A stretch of 21,849 nucleotides of DNA from NCBI GenBank assembly GCA_900767375.1, contig CAAFYX010000084.1:1-21849 (forward strand). Reading direction: 5' to 3'. The position numbers were made by a program, and so were the translations under genes. Position 1 is the stretch's first letter. Every line of letters begins with the position of its first letter. Below, one piece after another: positions 1-8,589 of the stretch. Origin of the DNA: Rikenellaceae bacterium. GTDB lineage: Bacteria > Bacteroidota > Bacteroidia > Bacteroidales > UBA932. The notes below the pieces were generated by a model. The model was given only the letters and a program-made list of their open reading frames with translations, had not been told where the DNA came from and made no database searches.

Positions 1-1
1 C

Positions 2-322
2 AAAGGACAGTGGGAAGCGGGCGCAGCCCTTGGCATGAAGCGTTTCATGACATTCCGGAAGGTTGTGCTGCCACAGGCTTTGCTCAGAATCATCCCGGTG
101 TACAAGGGGCAGATGATAACGCTGGTCAAGAGCACCTCGATAATCGGTTATGTCGCCATCATGGATCTGACCAAAGCCGGCGATGTGATACGGGCGCGTA
201 CTTTCGATCCATTTTTCCCGCTGCTGTTCATTGCTGGAATATACCTGCTACTCTCCTGGGTGTTCGGCGTAGGACTAGACATCTTAGAAAAGAAAATCAC
301 TCCTAAAAACCGCAAGATATGA
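2..322 (+). CDS. Amino acid ABC transporter permease, C-terminal part (truncated by window start)
   Basis: The frame is open from base 2 with no start codon, so only the last 106 residues are present. They begin inside the EAA loop of a HisM/GlnP-type permease (QWEAGAALG, then VVLPQA), the loop that docks on the ATPase, and continue through the final membrane segments (FFPLLFIAGIYLLLSWVF). By hand alignment the segment is about 60% identical, without gaps, to the end of the permease half of the next gene, so the two are paralogs and may form a heterodimeric pore. Its stop overlaps the next start as ATGA, which implies translational coupling in one operon with the downstream ATPase. Whether it also carries an N-terminal binding domain cannot be seen here. 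Confidence 0.88.
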   Translation, partial: KGQWEAGAALGMKRFMTFRKVVLPQALLRIIPVYKGQMITLVKSTSIIGYVAIMDLTKAGDVIRARTFDPFFPLLFIAGIYLLLSWVFGVGLDILEKKITPKNRKI

Positions 323-1806
323 AGGCACTGAAATTCATAATACCTGCATTGCTGCTTTTCGTGTCGTGCAGAACAGAAACCTCCCGTCCGGACATATATG
401 CAGTGGAGTCCCTTGACGGATTGTCCGGGTTCAAGGTTGCAACGGGGGCCGGCGGCTCGTACGACCTTATGCTGTCGGAGATTCCGGGTGTGGAAGTCGT
501 GCGCATCGGTGTCGGGGAACTTCTGCTTTCAGTGGAGAAGGGAATGTCGGATTTCTGCCTGATGGACGCAACCCAGGCCCAGATGGCGCATCTTGAAGAC
601 CGTGGTCTGGAAGTACGTATGTCAGGAATTATGAAAAGTACCGCTTCGGCCGGATTCCGCCTTGACGATCAGGATCTATGCAATGAATTCAATGCATTCC
701 TGACGGGGTTCAAGGAAAGCGGCGAATATGGCCGATGGAACAGCCAATGGCGGAGCGACTGCGATGCGATGGCCGATGCGCTTATCAACAGGCCGCGCCC
801 CCAGGGCGGACGCACCATAAGGGTTGGAGTCACAAATGACATTTTCCCGTACATATTCGTTAAGGATGGCAATCTGACGGGTATGGAAGTCGATATAATG
901 GAGCATTTCTGCGACAGTGCCGGCATTGTACCGGAATACATCGCTCAGGAATTCACTACTCTGATCCCGGCGTTGAATTCTGGGAAGATCGATGTGATAC
1001 TGTCACATATGCGCGTCACAGAAGAAAGGGCGAAACAGGTGTTGTTCTCCGAACCATACATAGATGGTGGCGGTGCACTGATCTGCAAAAGTCCTACCCC
1101 GGCCAAGGCTGAGAAGCCGGGAATATGGCAGAGGATGAAAATCAGCATCGAAAGGAATCTGATAAGGGAAAACCGGTGGCAGATGCTTGTGGAAGGCCTG
1201 TATCAGACAATACTTATTTCATTGCTGTCGATACTGGCAGGCACTCTGATAGGCATATTGCTGTGCGTGGTGCGTATGAGCCGCAGGAAATGGGTGGTTG
1301 ACACATCGAAGGTCGTGATTGACCTGATACGCGGCATTCCGATTCTGGTGCTTCTTATGATAATGTGCTATGTGATATTTGCTTCATCGCGCATCCCGTC
1401 ACTATGGTTGGCAGTGTTCAGTTTCGGACTTTATTACGGTGCTTATTTCTGCGAAATTTTCCGAACAGGAATGATGAGCGTCAGTCCGGGACAGTGGGAA
1501 GCCGGAGCCGCCCTGGGATTGAAAAAGATCCAAACGCTCAGGCTGGTTGTGCTGCCCCAGGCGCTGATTTCGATAATCCCGGTATTCAAGGGCGATGTCA
1601 TCGCGCTGATCAAAGGGACATCGATCGTGGGATATGTGGCCGTGATGGATTTGACGCGTGCGGGAGACCTTATCCGCTCGCGCACGCTTGATGCATTCTT
1701 CCCGTTGATAATTGTGACAATAGTATATTTCTTCCTGTCCCGCATTGCGGGACGAGGGCTGGATGCCCTTTATAGGAAAATCACACCCAAAAGCAAGGCC
1801 GTATGA
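319..1806 (+). CDS. Substrate-binding/permease fusion lipoprotein of a polar amino acid ABC importer
   Basis: The protein has 495 residues. A lipoprotein signal ends at Cys17 (LLLFVSC). Residues about 28-147 match the second lobe and C-terminal helix of SBP family 3 proteins such as GlnH: a LxGxKVAxxxGS-like start, Asp83 in the ligand-contact position, and a final tryptophan region. Residues about 165-257 match the first lobe ([26 protein letters not shown] with Arg237, FSEPY). Residues about 286-487 are the membrane permease, with an EAA loop at 392-414. The usual order is lobe 1 then lobe 2, so the binding domain appears circularly permuted, with the permuted C-terminus leading into the permease. 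It should import glutamine-like or other polar amino acids, with the binding site held outside the inner membrane. The ATG overlaps the previous stop, and its own stop overlaps the ATPase start. The exact substrate is not evident. Confidence 0.87.
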   Translation: MKALKFIIPALLLFVSCRTETSRPDIYAVESLDGLSGFKVATGAGGSYDLMLSEIPGVEVVRIGVGELLLSVEKGMSDFCLMDATQAQMAHLEDRGLEVRMSGIMKSTASAGFRLDDQDLCNEFNAFLTGFKESGEYGRWNSQWRSDCDAMADALINRPRPQGGRTIRVGVTNDIFPYIFVKDGNLTGMEVDIMEHFCDSAGIVPEYIAQEFTTLIPALNSGKIDVILSHMRVTEERAKQVLFSEPYIDGGGALICKSPTPAKAEKPGIWQRMKISIERNLIRENRWQMLVEGLYQTILISLLSILAGTLIGILLCVVRMSRRKWVVDTSKVVIDLIRGIPILVLLMIMCYVIFASSRIPSLWLAVFSFGLYYGAYFCEIFRTGMMSVSPGQWEAGAALGLKKIQTLRLVVLPQALISIIPVFKGDVIALIKGTSIVGYVAVMDLTRAGDLIRSRTLDAFFPLIIVTIVYFFLSRIAGRGLDALYRKITPKSKAV

Positions 1807-2879
1807 TTACAGTCAGACATTTGAAAAAGGTCTTCAAGGACCAGTCAAAAGAACTTACGGTTCTGAGTGACGTAAACTGTGAGATAAGCAAAGGCGAGGT
1901 CATTTCCATCATAGGCCCTTCCGGCACAGGAAAAAGCACATTCCTGCGTTGCCTTAACCGTCTGGAGGAAGCTACGTCGGGACAGATTGAGATTGACGGA
2001 GTCGATATCCTTGACCGAAAGACCGATGCGAGTATGCTGCGTCGCAAAATGGGCATGGTATTCCAGAACTTCAACCTGTTCGAACATCTTACCATTCTTG
2101 ACAATATTACGCTTTGCCCGCGTAACCTCCTCGGCCAGTCGAAGGCCGATGCCGAGAAACGCGGTATGGAACTGCTTGAGATGGTGGGTCTTCACGACAA
2201 GGCCGGCAGCCTGCCGCGCGAGCTGTCGGGCGGACAGAAACAGAGAGCGGCCATCGCCCGCTGTCTTGCTATGGATCCGGAAATCATTCTATTTGATGAG
2301 CCTACCTCAGCCCTCGACCCCACTATGGTAAGCGAGGTCCTTGCGGTTATACGCCGCCTTGCAGCACAGGGAATGACCATGGCCATTGTCAGCCATGAAA
2401 TGCAGTTCGTCAAGGATGTAAGTACAAGGGTCTTCTTTATGTACGGAGGCGAGATTTATGAGGAAGGAACGCCGCAGCAGATTTTTGACCATCCTCAGAA
2501 GCCGGCCACCAAGGCTTTCGTGAACAGGATACGTAGCCTTAATTTCAGGCTAGAGAACCGCCATTATGACCTGTACGGTATGTTCGGCCAAATCGAGACT
2601 TTCTGCTCGAAATACGGTCTGGGGAATGTGCTTACGGGGCAGGTCCAGCATGTCATAGAGGAAGTGCTGTCCGAGATTCTTCCGTTTACCGGGCCTGTGG
2701 ACATTGATCTGGAATACAGCGAGAAGACATACGGGCTCAGCCTGCTGTTCAAGCAGGAAAATGCATCGTCATCCGTTCTGTCGGAAGTCGATTCCGACTC
2801 GGTGGCCCTGATGCTTGTTCGCGGAATGTCCAAATCGGTCAGTGAACCGGAAATCGGGCAGATACGTGTGGAATTCTGA
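1803..2879 (+). CDS. Polar amino acid ABC transporter ATPase with C-terminal extension (GlnQ/HisP-like)
   Basis: Residues 1-245 form a full ABC ATPase of the GlnQ/HisP family: Walker [10 protein letters not shown] (38-46), Q-loop FQNFNLF, signature LSGGQKQR (141-148), Walker B IILFDEP (161-167) and switch His198 in VSHEM. It should power uptake through the two permeases upstream, and its ATG overlaps the fusion gene stop. Family members are usually near 240-250 residues, and this one has 358. The extra part, about 249-358, contains a helix [13 protein letters not shown], a beta-like stretch VDIDLEYS, and a final [12 protein letters not shown]...QIRVEF. The order resembles RsbW/SpoIIAB-type HATPase domains without a clear ATP-binding glycine box. 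That reading is an inference. The ATPase assignment itself is firm. Confidence 0.9.
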   Translation: MITVRHLKKVFKDQSKELTVLSDVNCEISKGEVISIIGPSGTGKSTFLRCLNRLEEATSGQIEIDGVDILDRKTDASMLRRKMGMVFQNFNLFEHLTILDNITLCPRNLLGQSKADAEKRGMELLEMVGLHDKAGSLPRELSGGQKQRAAIARCLAMDPEIILFDEPTSALDPTMVSEVLAVIRRLAAQGMTMAIVSHEMQFVKDVSTRVFFMYGGEIYEEGTPQQIFDHPQKPATKAFVNRIRSLNFRLENRHYDLYGMFGQIETFCSKYGLGNVLTGQVQHVIEEVLSEILPFTGPVDIDLEYSEKTYGLSLLFKQENASSSVLSEVDSDSVALMLVRGMSKSVSEPEIGQIRVEF

Positions 2880-2896
2880 TATTCACTGTGAATCTG

Positions 2897-2981
2897 ATGT
2901 TTTCCGTCGGATTGAGTCTTGCCAACAGGTGAAAAGGATCAGTCCTGTCCTACGCAGTATGAATCGGCAAAGAGTCCGATT
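2897..2981 (+). repeat. Weak hairpins in the gap between importer and exporter operons
   Basis: The 166-base gap at 2880-3045 has no credible gene. AATCTGA near 2900 can pair with TCGGATT shortly after it (one G-T pair). AATCGG at 2962-2967 pairs perfectly with CCGATT at 2976-2981 across an 8-base loop. Neither is followed by a T run, so they are not classical intrinsic terminators. They may mark the 3' end of the importer message or be chance. Confidence 0.25.
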
Positions 2982-3000
2982 GTAAAAAACATCACAGACT

Positions 3001-3032
3001 TTTGAAGATGAGCCAGAAAAACAGTATATTTA
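3001..3032 (+). promoter_or_regulatory. Candidate Bacteroidetes-type promoter for the export operon
   Basis: TTTG at 3001-3004 and TATATTTA at 3025-3032 are 20 bases apart. The second box differs from the TAnnTTTG consensus only at its last base. Transcription would start near 3037, leaving a leader of under 10 bases before the GTG at 3046, or about 35 bases before the alternative ATG at 3073. The position fits, but the -7 box is imperfect. Confidence 0.4.
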
Positions 3033-3045
3033 CAAGTTGTAAATT

Positions 3046-4764
3046 GTGAGTAAAAAGAATCCGATAATAAGAATGCTTCTTCCGGCCAAACCTTTGATCG
3101 TTTGGACGGTGGCCGTTCTGTTCGTCACGATGTGCATAGACATTGCGACGCCTCTTTTCTCCCAAGTGTTCGTGGATGGAATAATCACGCACAAGCATCC
3201 GGAATGGGAAACCCCTGTATCCATACTGCTCGTGCTGTTCATCATCATCTCCATTGCCAACGTCACAGTCGGATATTACAAGAAGAGAGTCCTCAGGACC
3301 AAGTACCTGATAAAGATTTTTTCCTCAATGTTCTGGCATGCGCTGAGACTTCCTGTACAAACCTTCGGCAGCATTTCGCCAGGAGATTTCGGAGCCAGGT
3401 TCACCAGCGGCAACATTACCTTTTCCCGTATCTTCATAAGACTTGTCCCCACATTGGTTTCCGGGATTCAGATAATAATAATGCTTGCGCTGATGCTGCT
3501 GTATTCGCCTTTGCTCTCATTGATCAGCCTAGTCAGTGTGATGGCGAATGCAATTTCATTGAAATCGGTATCTTCCCGCCAAAAGGAGATAAGCATGTCA
3601 TTGGAGGAAAAGCAGGCGGCGATGCAGACGGTGATGTCTTCCAGCATAAGCAATATCGAAGCTGTCAAGTCCGCCGGTGCGGAAGATGCATTCTTCCGCA
3701 AGTCAATGAATAAATTCACCCAATATATCAACCAATCATATCTGGTAAGCAAGAGCCTTGTAAACCTTAACTTCCTGCCTCAGTTCCTGCAGCAGGCCAC
3801 CTCTGTGGTTTCGCTTTGTCTGGGAGCGCTGTTCATCATCAAGGGAGAGATGACCGTAGGTATGCTTATGGCGTTCCAAGGTTTCCTGAACCAGTTCCTT
3901 CTCCCGATAAGTGCGCTTACACGTACGAATCAGCTCATGATGACCGCAGAATCATCAGCCAAAAGAGTGAATGACGTGTTTGACATCCCCACAGATGTTT
4001 CCGATGTCATCGAACTTGTTCCCGCTGAAGAGCTTGGCAAGCTGAAAGGAGATATAGAACTGAGGAACGTAAGTTTCGGATATGACAGGAACCTCCCTCC
4101 CCTTATTGAAAACCTTTCACTGCATATAGCCCCGGGCAAAAGTATCGCCCTGGTCGGAGGCTCCGGATCGGGCAAGTCAACCCTTGCGAATCTGATAACC
4201 GGACTTTACCAGCCCTGGAGCGGAGAAATCCTTTATGACGGCAAGAGGAAGAATGATATCAACAGATATTCTTTTTACAATTCACTATCTGTTATAAATC
4301 AGGACATTGTGCTATTTGAAGGCACTGTGGCCGACAATATCAAGATGTGGGATGACGTGACTGAGGACTTTGCAATGGTTCTCGCAGCCAATGCTGCGCA
4401 AATCCATCAGGAAATTGCCAGCCGTCCCGGAGGATATGACAGTCCGGTGGTCAGCGGAGGCAGCAATTTCAGCGGAGGTCAGCGCCAGCGCATTGAAATA
4501 GCCACAGCCATAGCCAAGGAGCCTACTATGATGATAATGGACGAAGCCACATCAGCGCTCGATCCGATTACTGAAATGAAGGTGATGCAGAATATAAAGG
4601 ACCAGGGAATCACGACTGTCATTGTAGCCCACAGACTTTCGACAATCAGGGACTGCGATGAAATTCTGGTAATGGATCACGGCAAGATAATAGACAGAGG
4701 CACTCACGATGAACTTATGCTTCATACGGACGGCCTGTATTATAAACTAATGCAGATGAACTGA
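3046..4764 (+). CDS. NHLM/NHLP-type peptide export ABC transporter, permease-ATPase without C39 peptidase
   Basis: This 572-residue half-transporter has an exporter-type membrane domain (about 15-310) and an ATPase domain: Walker A GGSGSGKST (about 371-379), Q-loop INQDIVLFEGTV, signature FSGGQRQR (about 475-482), Walker B MMIMDEATSALD, H-loop AHRLST. The phrases QDIVLFEGTV and SSAKRVNDVFDIPTD are typical of the first ABC protein of NHLM bacteriocin exporters (TIGR03796-like). That family normally has about 700 residues with a leader-cutting C39 peptidase at the N-terminus, and here that domain is absent. It probably pairs with the next ABC protein, one base downstream. The start is GTG 3046, which overlaps the stop of a 13-codon mini-ORF. 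ATG 3073 is an alternative with an A-rich leader. The family call is by recall of motifs, without a profile search. Confidence 0.85.
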   Translation: MSKKNPIIRMLLPAKPLIVWTVAVLFVTMCIDIATPLFSQVFVDGIITHKHPEWETPVSILLVLFIIISIANVTVGYYKKRVLRTKYLIKIFSSMFWHALRLPVQTFGSISPGDFGARFTSGNITFSRIFIRLVPTLVSGIQIIIMLALMLLYSPLLSLISLVSVMANAISLKSVSSRQKEISMSLEEKQAAMQTVMSSSISNIEAVKSAGAEDAFFRKSMNKFTQYINQSYLVSKSLVNLNFLPQFLQQATSVVSLCLGALFIIKGEMTVGMLMAFQGFLNQFLLPISALTRTNQLMMTAESSAKRVNDVFDIPTDVSDVIELVPAEELGKLKGDIELRNVSFGYDRNLPPLIENLSLHIAPGKSIALVGGSGSGKSTLANLITGLYQPWSGEILYDGKRKNDINRYSFYNSLSVINQDIVLFEGTVADNIKMWDDVTEDFAMVLAANAAQIHQEIASRPGGYDSPVVSGGSNFSGGQRQRIEIATAIAKEPTMMIMDEATSALDPITEMKVMQNIKDQGITTVIVAHRLSTIRDCDEILVMDHGKIIDRGTHDELMLHTDGLYYKLMQMN

Positions 4765-4765
4765 T

Positions 4766-6937
4766 ATGGCCGACATTTATTCTTCAATGTTGTACAGGCG
4801 CATCGTCAATGATATTTCTGCATTTGACGAGGCGGGACACGAGTTTGAGAGAATGCTCAACAAATCCGTGGAATCCCTGCCACACCACGGACTCGGAAAC
4901 CGAAGCGCACTCCTGGACATGCTGGAAATGCTCGGGATAGAAAACCAGACCCTTACGGAAGGCAACGACATATTCAACGAATTCAAGGAGGTCCTTGCAG
5001 CAAACGGCTATGCCTATACCATAACGAAACTCGAGGATAAATGGTGGAGGAGTTCCTATGGGAACATGCTGGGTGTGTTCAAGGAAAACGGTATGTTCGT
5101 TCCCATCATCACACATCGGGGCGGATACCGCTATTTACGGCAGAGAGAGGATGGAGGTAAAGAAATAGTCGGTATCAATAAAAAGACTTCAGGCAATCTG
5201 GAGAATCTGGCATTTCGTTTTTACAAGACGCTTCCGCATAAGCGCCTTACGATGAAAGAATTTTTCACGTACATTCCCAAAAGTGTTCCCAAGTTCCATC
5301 TTTGGTATGTGCTGGCTCTGTCAGCAGTGCTAGCAATACTTACCATGGGCCTTCCATACGCCACAAAGCTCATTTTTGACCAGGTGATTCCTTCCGGGAA
5401 GAGCGAAGGCATCCTGTCCCTGGCAATAGTGCTTCTGAACATTGCCCTAATAATCGGCTTGTTGTCTGCAATCCGCAACAAGATATTCATAGGCATCAAG
5501 AATACAGTGGCCGTCAATACACAGGCAGCCCTGCTGGACAGGATATTCCGTCTGAAAACGGATTTCTTCCGCAAGAAATCAACCGGTTCCATAACGAGCG
5601 AAATATATGGAGTGTCGGAGGCTTGCGAACGCCTTTCGGAAGGTGTGGTCACAGTGGTTTTCACCTTCCTTGTCAGCCTTGCCTATCTTGTGCAGATCGG
5701 CATATACAGCCATTTCTCTGCCGTCTCATACTGTCTTTACATATTGATGGGATTGAACGTACTCTCCATCTATGCGGGAGCCAAACTTACCCAGGAAATC
5801 AAAATGCAAAGAACACCGGCGACCTCCCATTTCAACGGAGTAATGTACAGCCTACTGGATGGTATCCGGAAGATTAAAACAAACGGAGCCGAGGCAAGAG
5901 CCTTCCGGCTTTGGGCCTCGGAATTCAAAAACACCGACATTGTAAAATACTGGGATTCAGTCCTCCCGGAACTGTCTGGAACATTCACTCTGTGCTCCAT
6001 CCTGGCAATGGTTCTTCTGATACCTTCGACAGATATGAGCGTGTCAGACTTTGCCGCATTCTTCACTGCCTTCAGCGGGCTGAGCCTTGCCATATCGCAA
6101 ATGGGGCTCTACACCTGTGAATTTACGTATATTTTTCCAACACTCGAAAAAATACGTCCCATACTGGAAGCGGAACCAGAAGTGGAAGAAAGTTCCAAGA
6201 TTGTAAGGGAACTTCACGGAAACGTCAACGTTACAAGCCTGCGCTTTCGGTACAATGAAAACATGCCGTATATTTTCGACGGGCTCAATCTGAATATCAA
6301 GCCTGGGGAATATGTTGCGATCGTCGGTCCTTCAGGTTGTGGAAAATCGACTCTTCTACGCCTCATGCTCGGCTTTGAAACCCCGGAAAGCGGAACGGTA
6401 TTCTATGATCAATATAATGTATTCAGTGTAAACAAGTCATCGCTACGACAGTTCCTGGGCGCCTGCCTGCAAGGTGGGAAACTTTTCAGCGGAACCGTAT
6501 TCGACAATGTCAGGGTTTCCAACCCCTATGCCACAGAAGATGAAGTATGGGAGGCATTGCGCATCGCTGCCGTAGATGAAGATATCAGGAATATGCCAGG
6601 AGGCCTTCGATATGAACTGGATGCAGCAGGTGAAGGCATCAGCGGCGGACAGCGGCAGAGGATACTCATAGCAAGAGCTGTTCTGAATCATCCGTCTGTC
6701 GTTTTCCTCGATGAGGCGACTTCGGCACTGGACAACATATCCCAGGCTAAGGTCATTGAGAATCTTGGCAGAATGAAATGCACCCGCATCACGATTGCAC
6801 ATAGGCTGTCCACCATAAAGGACTGCGACCGGATCATTGTCCTGGACAAAGGAAAAGTGGCGGAAGAAGGAACTTTCGATGAATTGCTCAGCAAGGGAGG
6901 ACTGTTCGCAGACATTGCAAAACGCCAGTTATTATAA
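4766..6937 (+). CDS. NHLM/NHLP-type export ABC transporter, second permease-ATPase
   Basis: The protein has 723 residues. An N-terminal cytosolic region of about 170 residues carries patterns seen in the second NHLM ABC protein (TIGR03797-like): a KWW...GNMLGVF stretch, a VPII...GYRYL stretch and FYKTLPHKRLTMKEFF just before the membrane domain. It has no C39 catalytic signature. The membrane domain is about 175-450. The ATPase follows: Walker A GPSGCGKST (521-529), signature ISGGQRQR (about 626-633), Walker B VVFLDEATSALD (about 645-656) and AHRLST. The catalytic glutamate is present in both ABC proteins of this operon, so both sites look active. It probably forms a heterodimer with the preceding ABC protein to export a peptide. 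The start lies one base after the previous stop. Confidence 0.87.
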   Translation: MADIYSSMLYRRIVNDISAFDEAGHEFERMLNKSVESLPHHGLGNRSALLDMLEMLGIENQTLTEGNDIFNEFKEVLAANGYAYTITKLEDKWWRSSYGNMLGVFKENGMFVPIITHRGGYRYLRQREDGGKEIVGINKKTSGNLENLAFRFYKTLPHKRLTMKEFFTYIPKSVPKFHLWYVLALSAVLAILTMGLPYATKLIFDQVIPSGKSEGILSLAIVLLNIALIIGLLSAIRNKIFIGIKNTVAVNTQAALLDRIFRLKTDFFRKKSTGSITSEIYGVSEACERLSEGVVTVVFTFLVSLAYLVQIGIYSHFSAVSYCLYILMGLNVLSIYAGAKLTQEIKMQRTPATSHFNGVMYSLLDGIRKIKTNGAEARAFRLWASEFKNTDIVKYWDSVLPELSGTFTLCSILAMVLLIPSTDMSVSDFAAFFTAFSGLSLAISQMGLYTCEFTYIFPTLEKIRPILEAEPEVEESSKIVRELHGNVNVTSLRFRYNENMPYIFDGLNLNIKPGEYVAIVGPSGCGKSTLLRLMLGFETPESGTVFYDQYNVFSVNKSSLRQFLGACLQGGKLFSGTVFDNVRVSNPYATEDEVWEALRIAAVDEDIRNMPGGLRYELDAAGEGISGGQRQRILIARAVLNHPSVVFLDEATSALDNISQAKVIENLGRMKCTRITIAHRLSTIKDCDRIIVLDKGKVAEEGTFDELLSKGGLFADIAKRQLL

Positions 6938-6942
6938 AGAAT

Positions 6943-7782
6943 ATGGAGAATAATTTAATAAAAAGGGATATCAATCAGCTGAACGATGACATCAAGGTGA
7001 TGTCTTCATCATCCATCGCATTGATGTGCACTATGTTGTTCCTGCTTCTATCCATTGTGATATGGCTGTTTGCCGGAACCGTCACCGAGAAATCGCACAT
7101 CCGTGGTGTGGTTTTCCCTGACAGCGGAATGACGGACGTTTGTCTGCCTCAGGCGGGTGTCATGCGAAACGTCTTCGTTCAAAAAGGGCAGGAGGTTAAA
7201 GCAGGACAGCAACTCGCCCTTGTCTCTGTAGGCAATTCGTACAGCGTGGTGACGTCTTCAATCGACGGTGTGGTTTTCAGTTGCAAACAAGATAACGAAC
7301 CTTTCGAGCCATTTGAACCAATAGTGAGTCTGAACGGCAATGATGATGACGGTAATGCATCCGTTGTCCTGCTTGCATACTCCGACCTTATGAACCTCAA
7401 GGACATAGATGCCGGTCAGGACGTACAAGTGTGGCCCAGCAACGAGAAAATCGATGAGGTAGGATATGTCCGCGGCCGGGTTTCAAGCGTCAGCCATTAT
7501 CCGGTAAAAAAAGCCGAAGCAGCGAGGAAAATAAAGGCACAGGCATATCTTGACGAACTTCTTCCAGAAGGAGTCACCTCATACGAACTTGTAGTGGACC
7601 TTGCCGTAGAGAAGGATAATCCTGCTCTTCTGGACTGGACTTTCGACAGGGGGGAACATCCGGATATGAGTGTAGGAACACTCTGCGATGCCATAGTGAT
7701 TACACATACCTATTCGATTTTCGAATACCTCTTCCTGAAAGCCAGAGTTGAAAAGAACAAAATACAAAGATGGATAGAATAA
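6943..7782 (+). CDS. HlyD-family inner-membrane adaptor of the NHLM-type exporter
   Basis: The protein has 279 residues: a cytosolic N-terminus, one membrane segment (about 22-45, ALMCTMLFLLLSIVIWLF), then a split lipoyl-like region (VCLPQAGVMRNVFVQKGQEVKAGQQL) and a beta-rich domain. The section AGQDVQVWPS, GYVRGRVSSVSHYPV, and later LLDWTF...MSVGTLCDAIVI matches what is known of NHLM secretion proteins (TIGR03794-like). It should link the two ABC proteins to the outer-membrane channel across the periplasm. It starts 5 bases after the second ABC gene and overlaps the next gene by 13 bases. It lacks a long coiled-coil hairpin, which is usual for this adaptor type and may explain the extra adaptor downstream. 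Confidence 0.85.
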   Translation: MENNLIKRDINQLNDDIKVMSSSSIALMCTMLFLLLSIVIWLFAGTVTEKSHIRGVVFPDSGMTDVCLPQAGVMRNVFVQKGQEVKAGQQLALVSVGNSYSVVTSSIDGVVFSCKQDNEPFEPFEPIVSLNGNDDDGNASVVLLAYSDLMNLKDIDAGQDVQVWPSNEKIDEVGYVRGRVSSVSHYPVKKAEAARKIKAQAYLDELLPEGVTSYELVVDLAVEKDNPALLDWTFDRGEHPDMSVGTLCDAIVITHTYSIFEYLFLKARVEKNKIQRWIE

Positions 7783-8585
7783 TTATTACCCTGGCTCTGG
7801 TTGCCTGTCTGGCTTCCTGCAGGCAGAGTACGGATACGCAGCAGCAAGAGCCTCTTCAAAAAGATCAGACGGAGAGTCAGTACAAACTGGGAGTCAACAC
7901 CATTGATGTCGGCAAGGTTGCCGGCAAGGGTCGGATATGGTCTTTGAATACCGTCCCTGTCTACAGCGTTGTGGAAGGCATAATTAACGAAATGTCCCTC
8001 GTCGAAGGCCAGCATGTGAAAAAGAACGAAGTGCTGGCCGTAATAGATGACTCCGAATGCAGGATCCTTCTCTCCGAGCTCGAAAGTGAGCTTCAGAAGA
8101 AAGCATATGAAGTCAAAAGCACGCTCATCGGAATAGGTTACAGCCGCGACAGCCTGGACCTGGTCCCTGCCCGGGAACTGGAATCCGTCGAGATAATGAC
8201 AGGATACTCCTACACCAAGGTAAAGTATGAGAATCAGAAAAAGATGCTTGAAAAGCATATAATAAGAGCTCCTTTTGAAGGCAGTATACTGGATATCAAA
8301 GTGAACAGACTGTTCTACGCCCGCAAGGGAGAGCCTCTGTTCTATCTTATGGACACCGAAGATCTTGTCGTCCAGTTCGATGTGCTTGAGACTATGGTGT
8401 CCCAGTACAGTGTGGGAATGCCCCTGGAATTCACCACCCTGTCTTTCGGAGACAAAAAATACAGCGCCACGCTCATATCCATCGCTCCCAACGTAGAGAG
8501 TACGGGCACGGTCGTAATGACCGCACGCATCAATGACCAGCACCCTGAACTGCGACCGGGAATGACAACTTTCATTAATTATTGA
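7770..8585 (+). CDS. Lipoprotein periplasmic adaptor (RND/MFP-type membrane fusion protein)
   Basis: The protein has 271 residues with a lipoprotein signal ending at Cys17 (LVACLASC). A lipoyl half-motif YSVVEGIINEMSLVEGQHV leads into LAVIDD, a short helical stretch and the closing half IIRAPFEGSILDI. A beta-barrel follows (LVVQFDVLE) and the RPGMTTFINY end is typical of RND-type adaptors. The helical hairpin is short, and a membrane-proximal domain after the barrel seems absent, so the protein is compact (RND adaptors are often 350 residues or more). It overlaps the previous gene by 13 bases. A second adaptor, lipid-anchored, in an NHLM-type operon is unusual. It may bridge the inner adaptor to the TolC-like channel. 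Confidence 0.85.
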   Translation: MDRIIITLALVACLASCRQSTDTQQQEPLQKDQTESQYKLGVNTIDVGKVAGKGRIWSLNTVPVYSVVEGIINEMSLVEGQHVKKNEVLAVIDDSECRILLSELESELQKKAYEVKSTLIGIGYSRDSLDLVPARELESVEIMTGYSYTKVKYENQKKMLEKHIIRAPFEGSILDIKVNRLFYARKGEPLFYLMDTEDLVVQFDVLETMVSQYSVGMPLEFTTLSFGDKKYSATLISIAPNVESTGTVVMTARINDQHPELRPGMTTFINY

Positions 8586-8589
8586 CAGG

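Noticed and set aside
2897..2985. Two tiny ORFs of 11 and 8 codons in the gap before the exporter, considered as cargo peptides
   Set aside because: They are too short for an NHLP or GG-leader precursor and have no leader motif.
4766..5290. N-terminal region of the second ABC protein, considered as a C39 peptidase
   Set aside because: No Cys/His/Asp peptidase signature is visible, and the patterns match the non-peptidase N-terminal region of the second NHLM ABC protein.
7710..8543. Minus-strand frame of 277 codons
   Set aside because: It is antisense to the lipoprotein adaptor, whose signal peptide, lipoyl motif and operon context are convincing.
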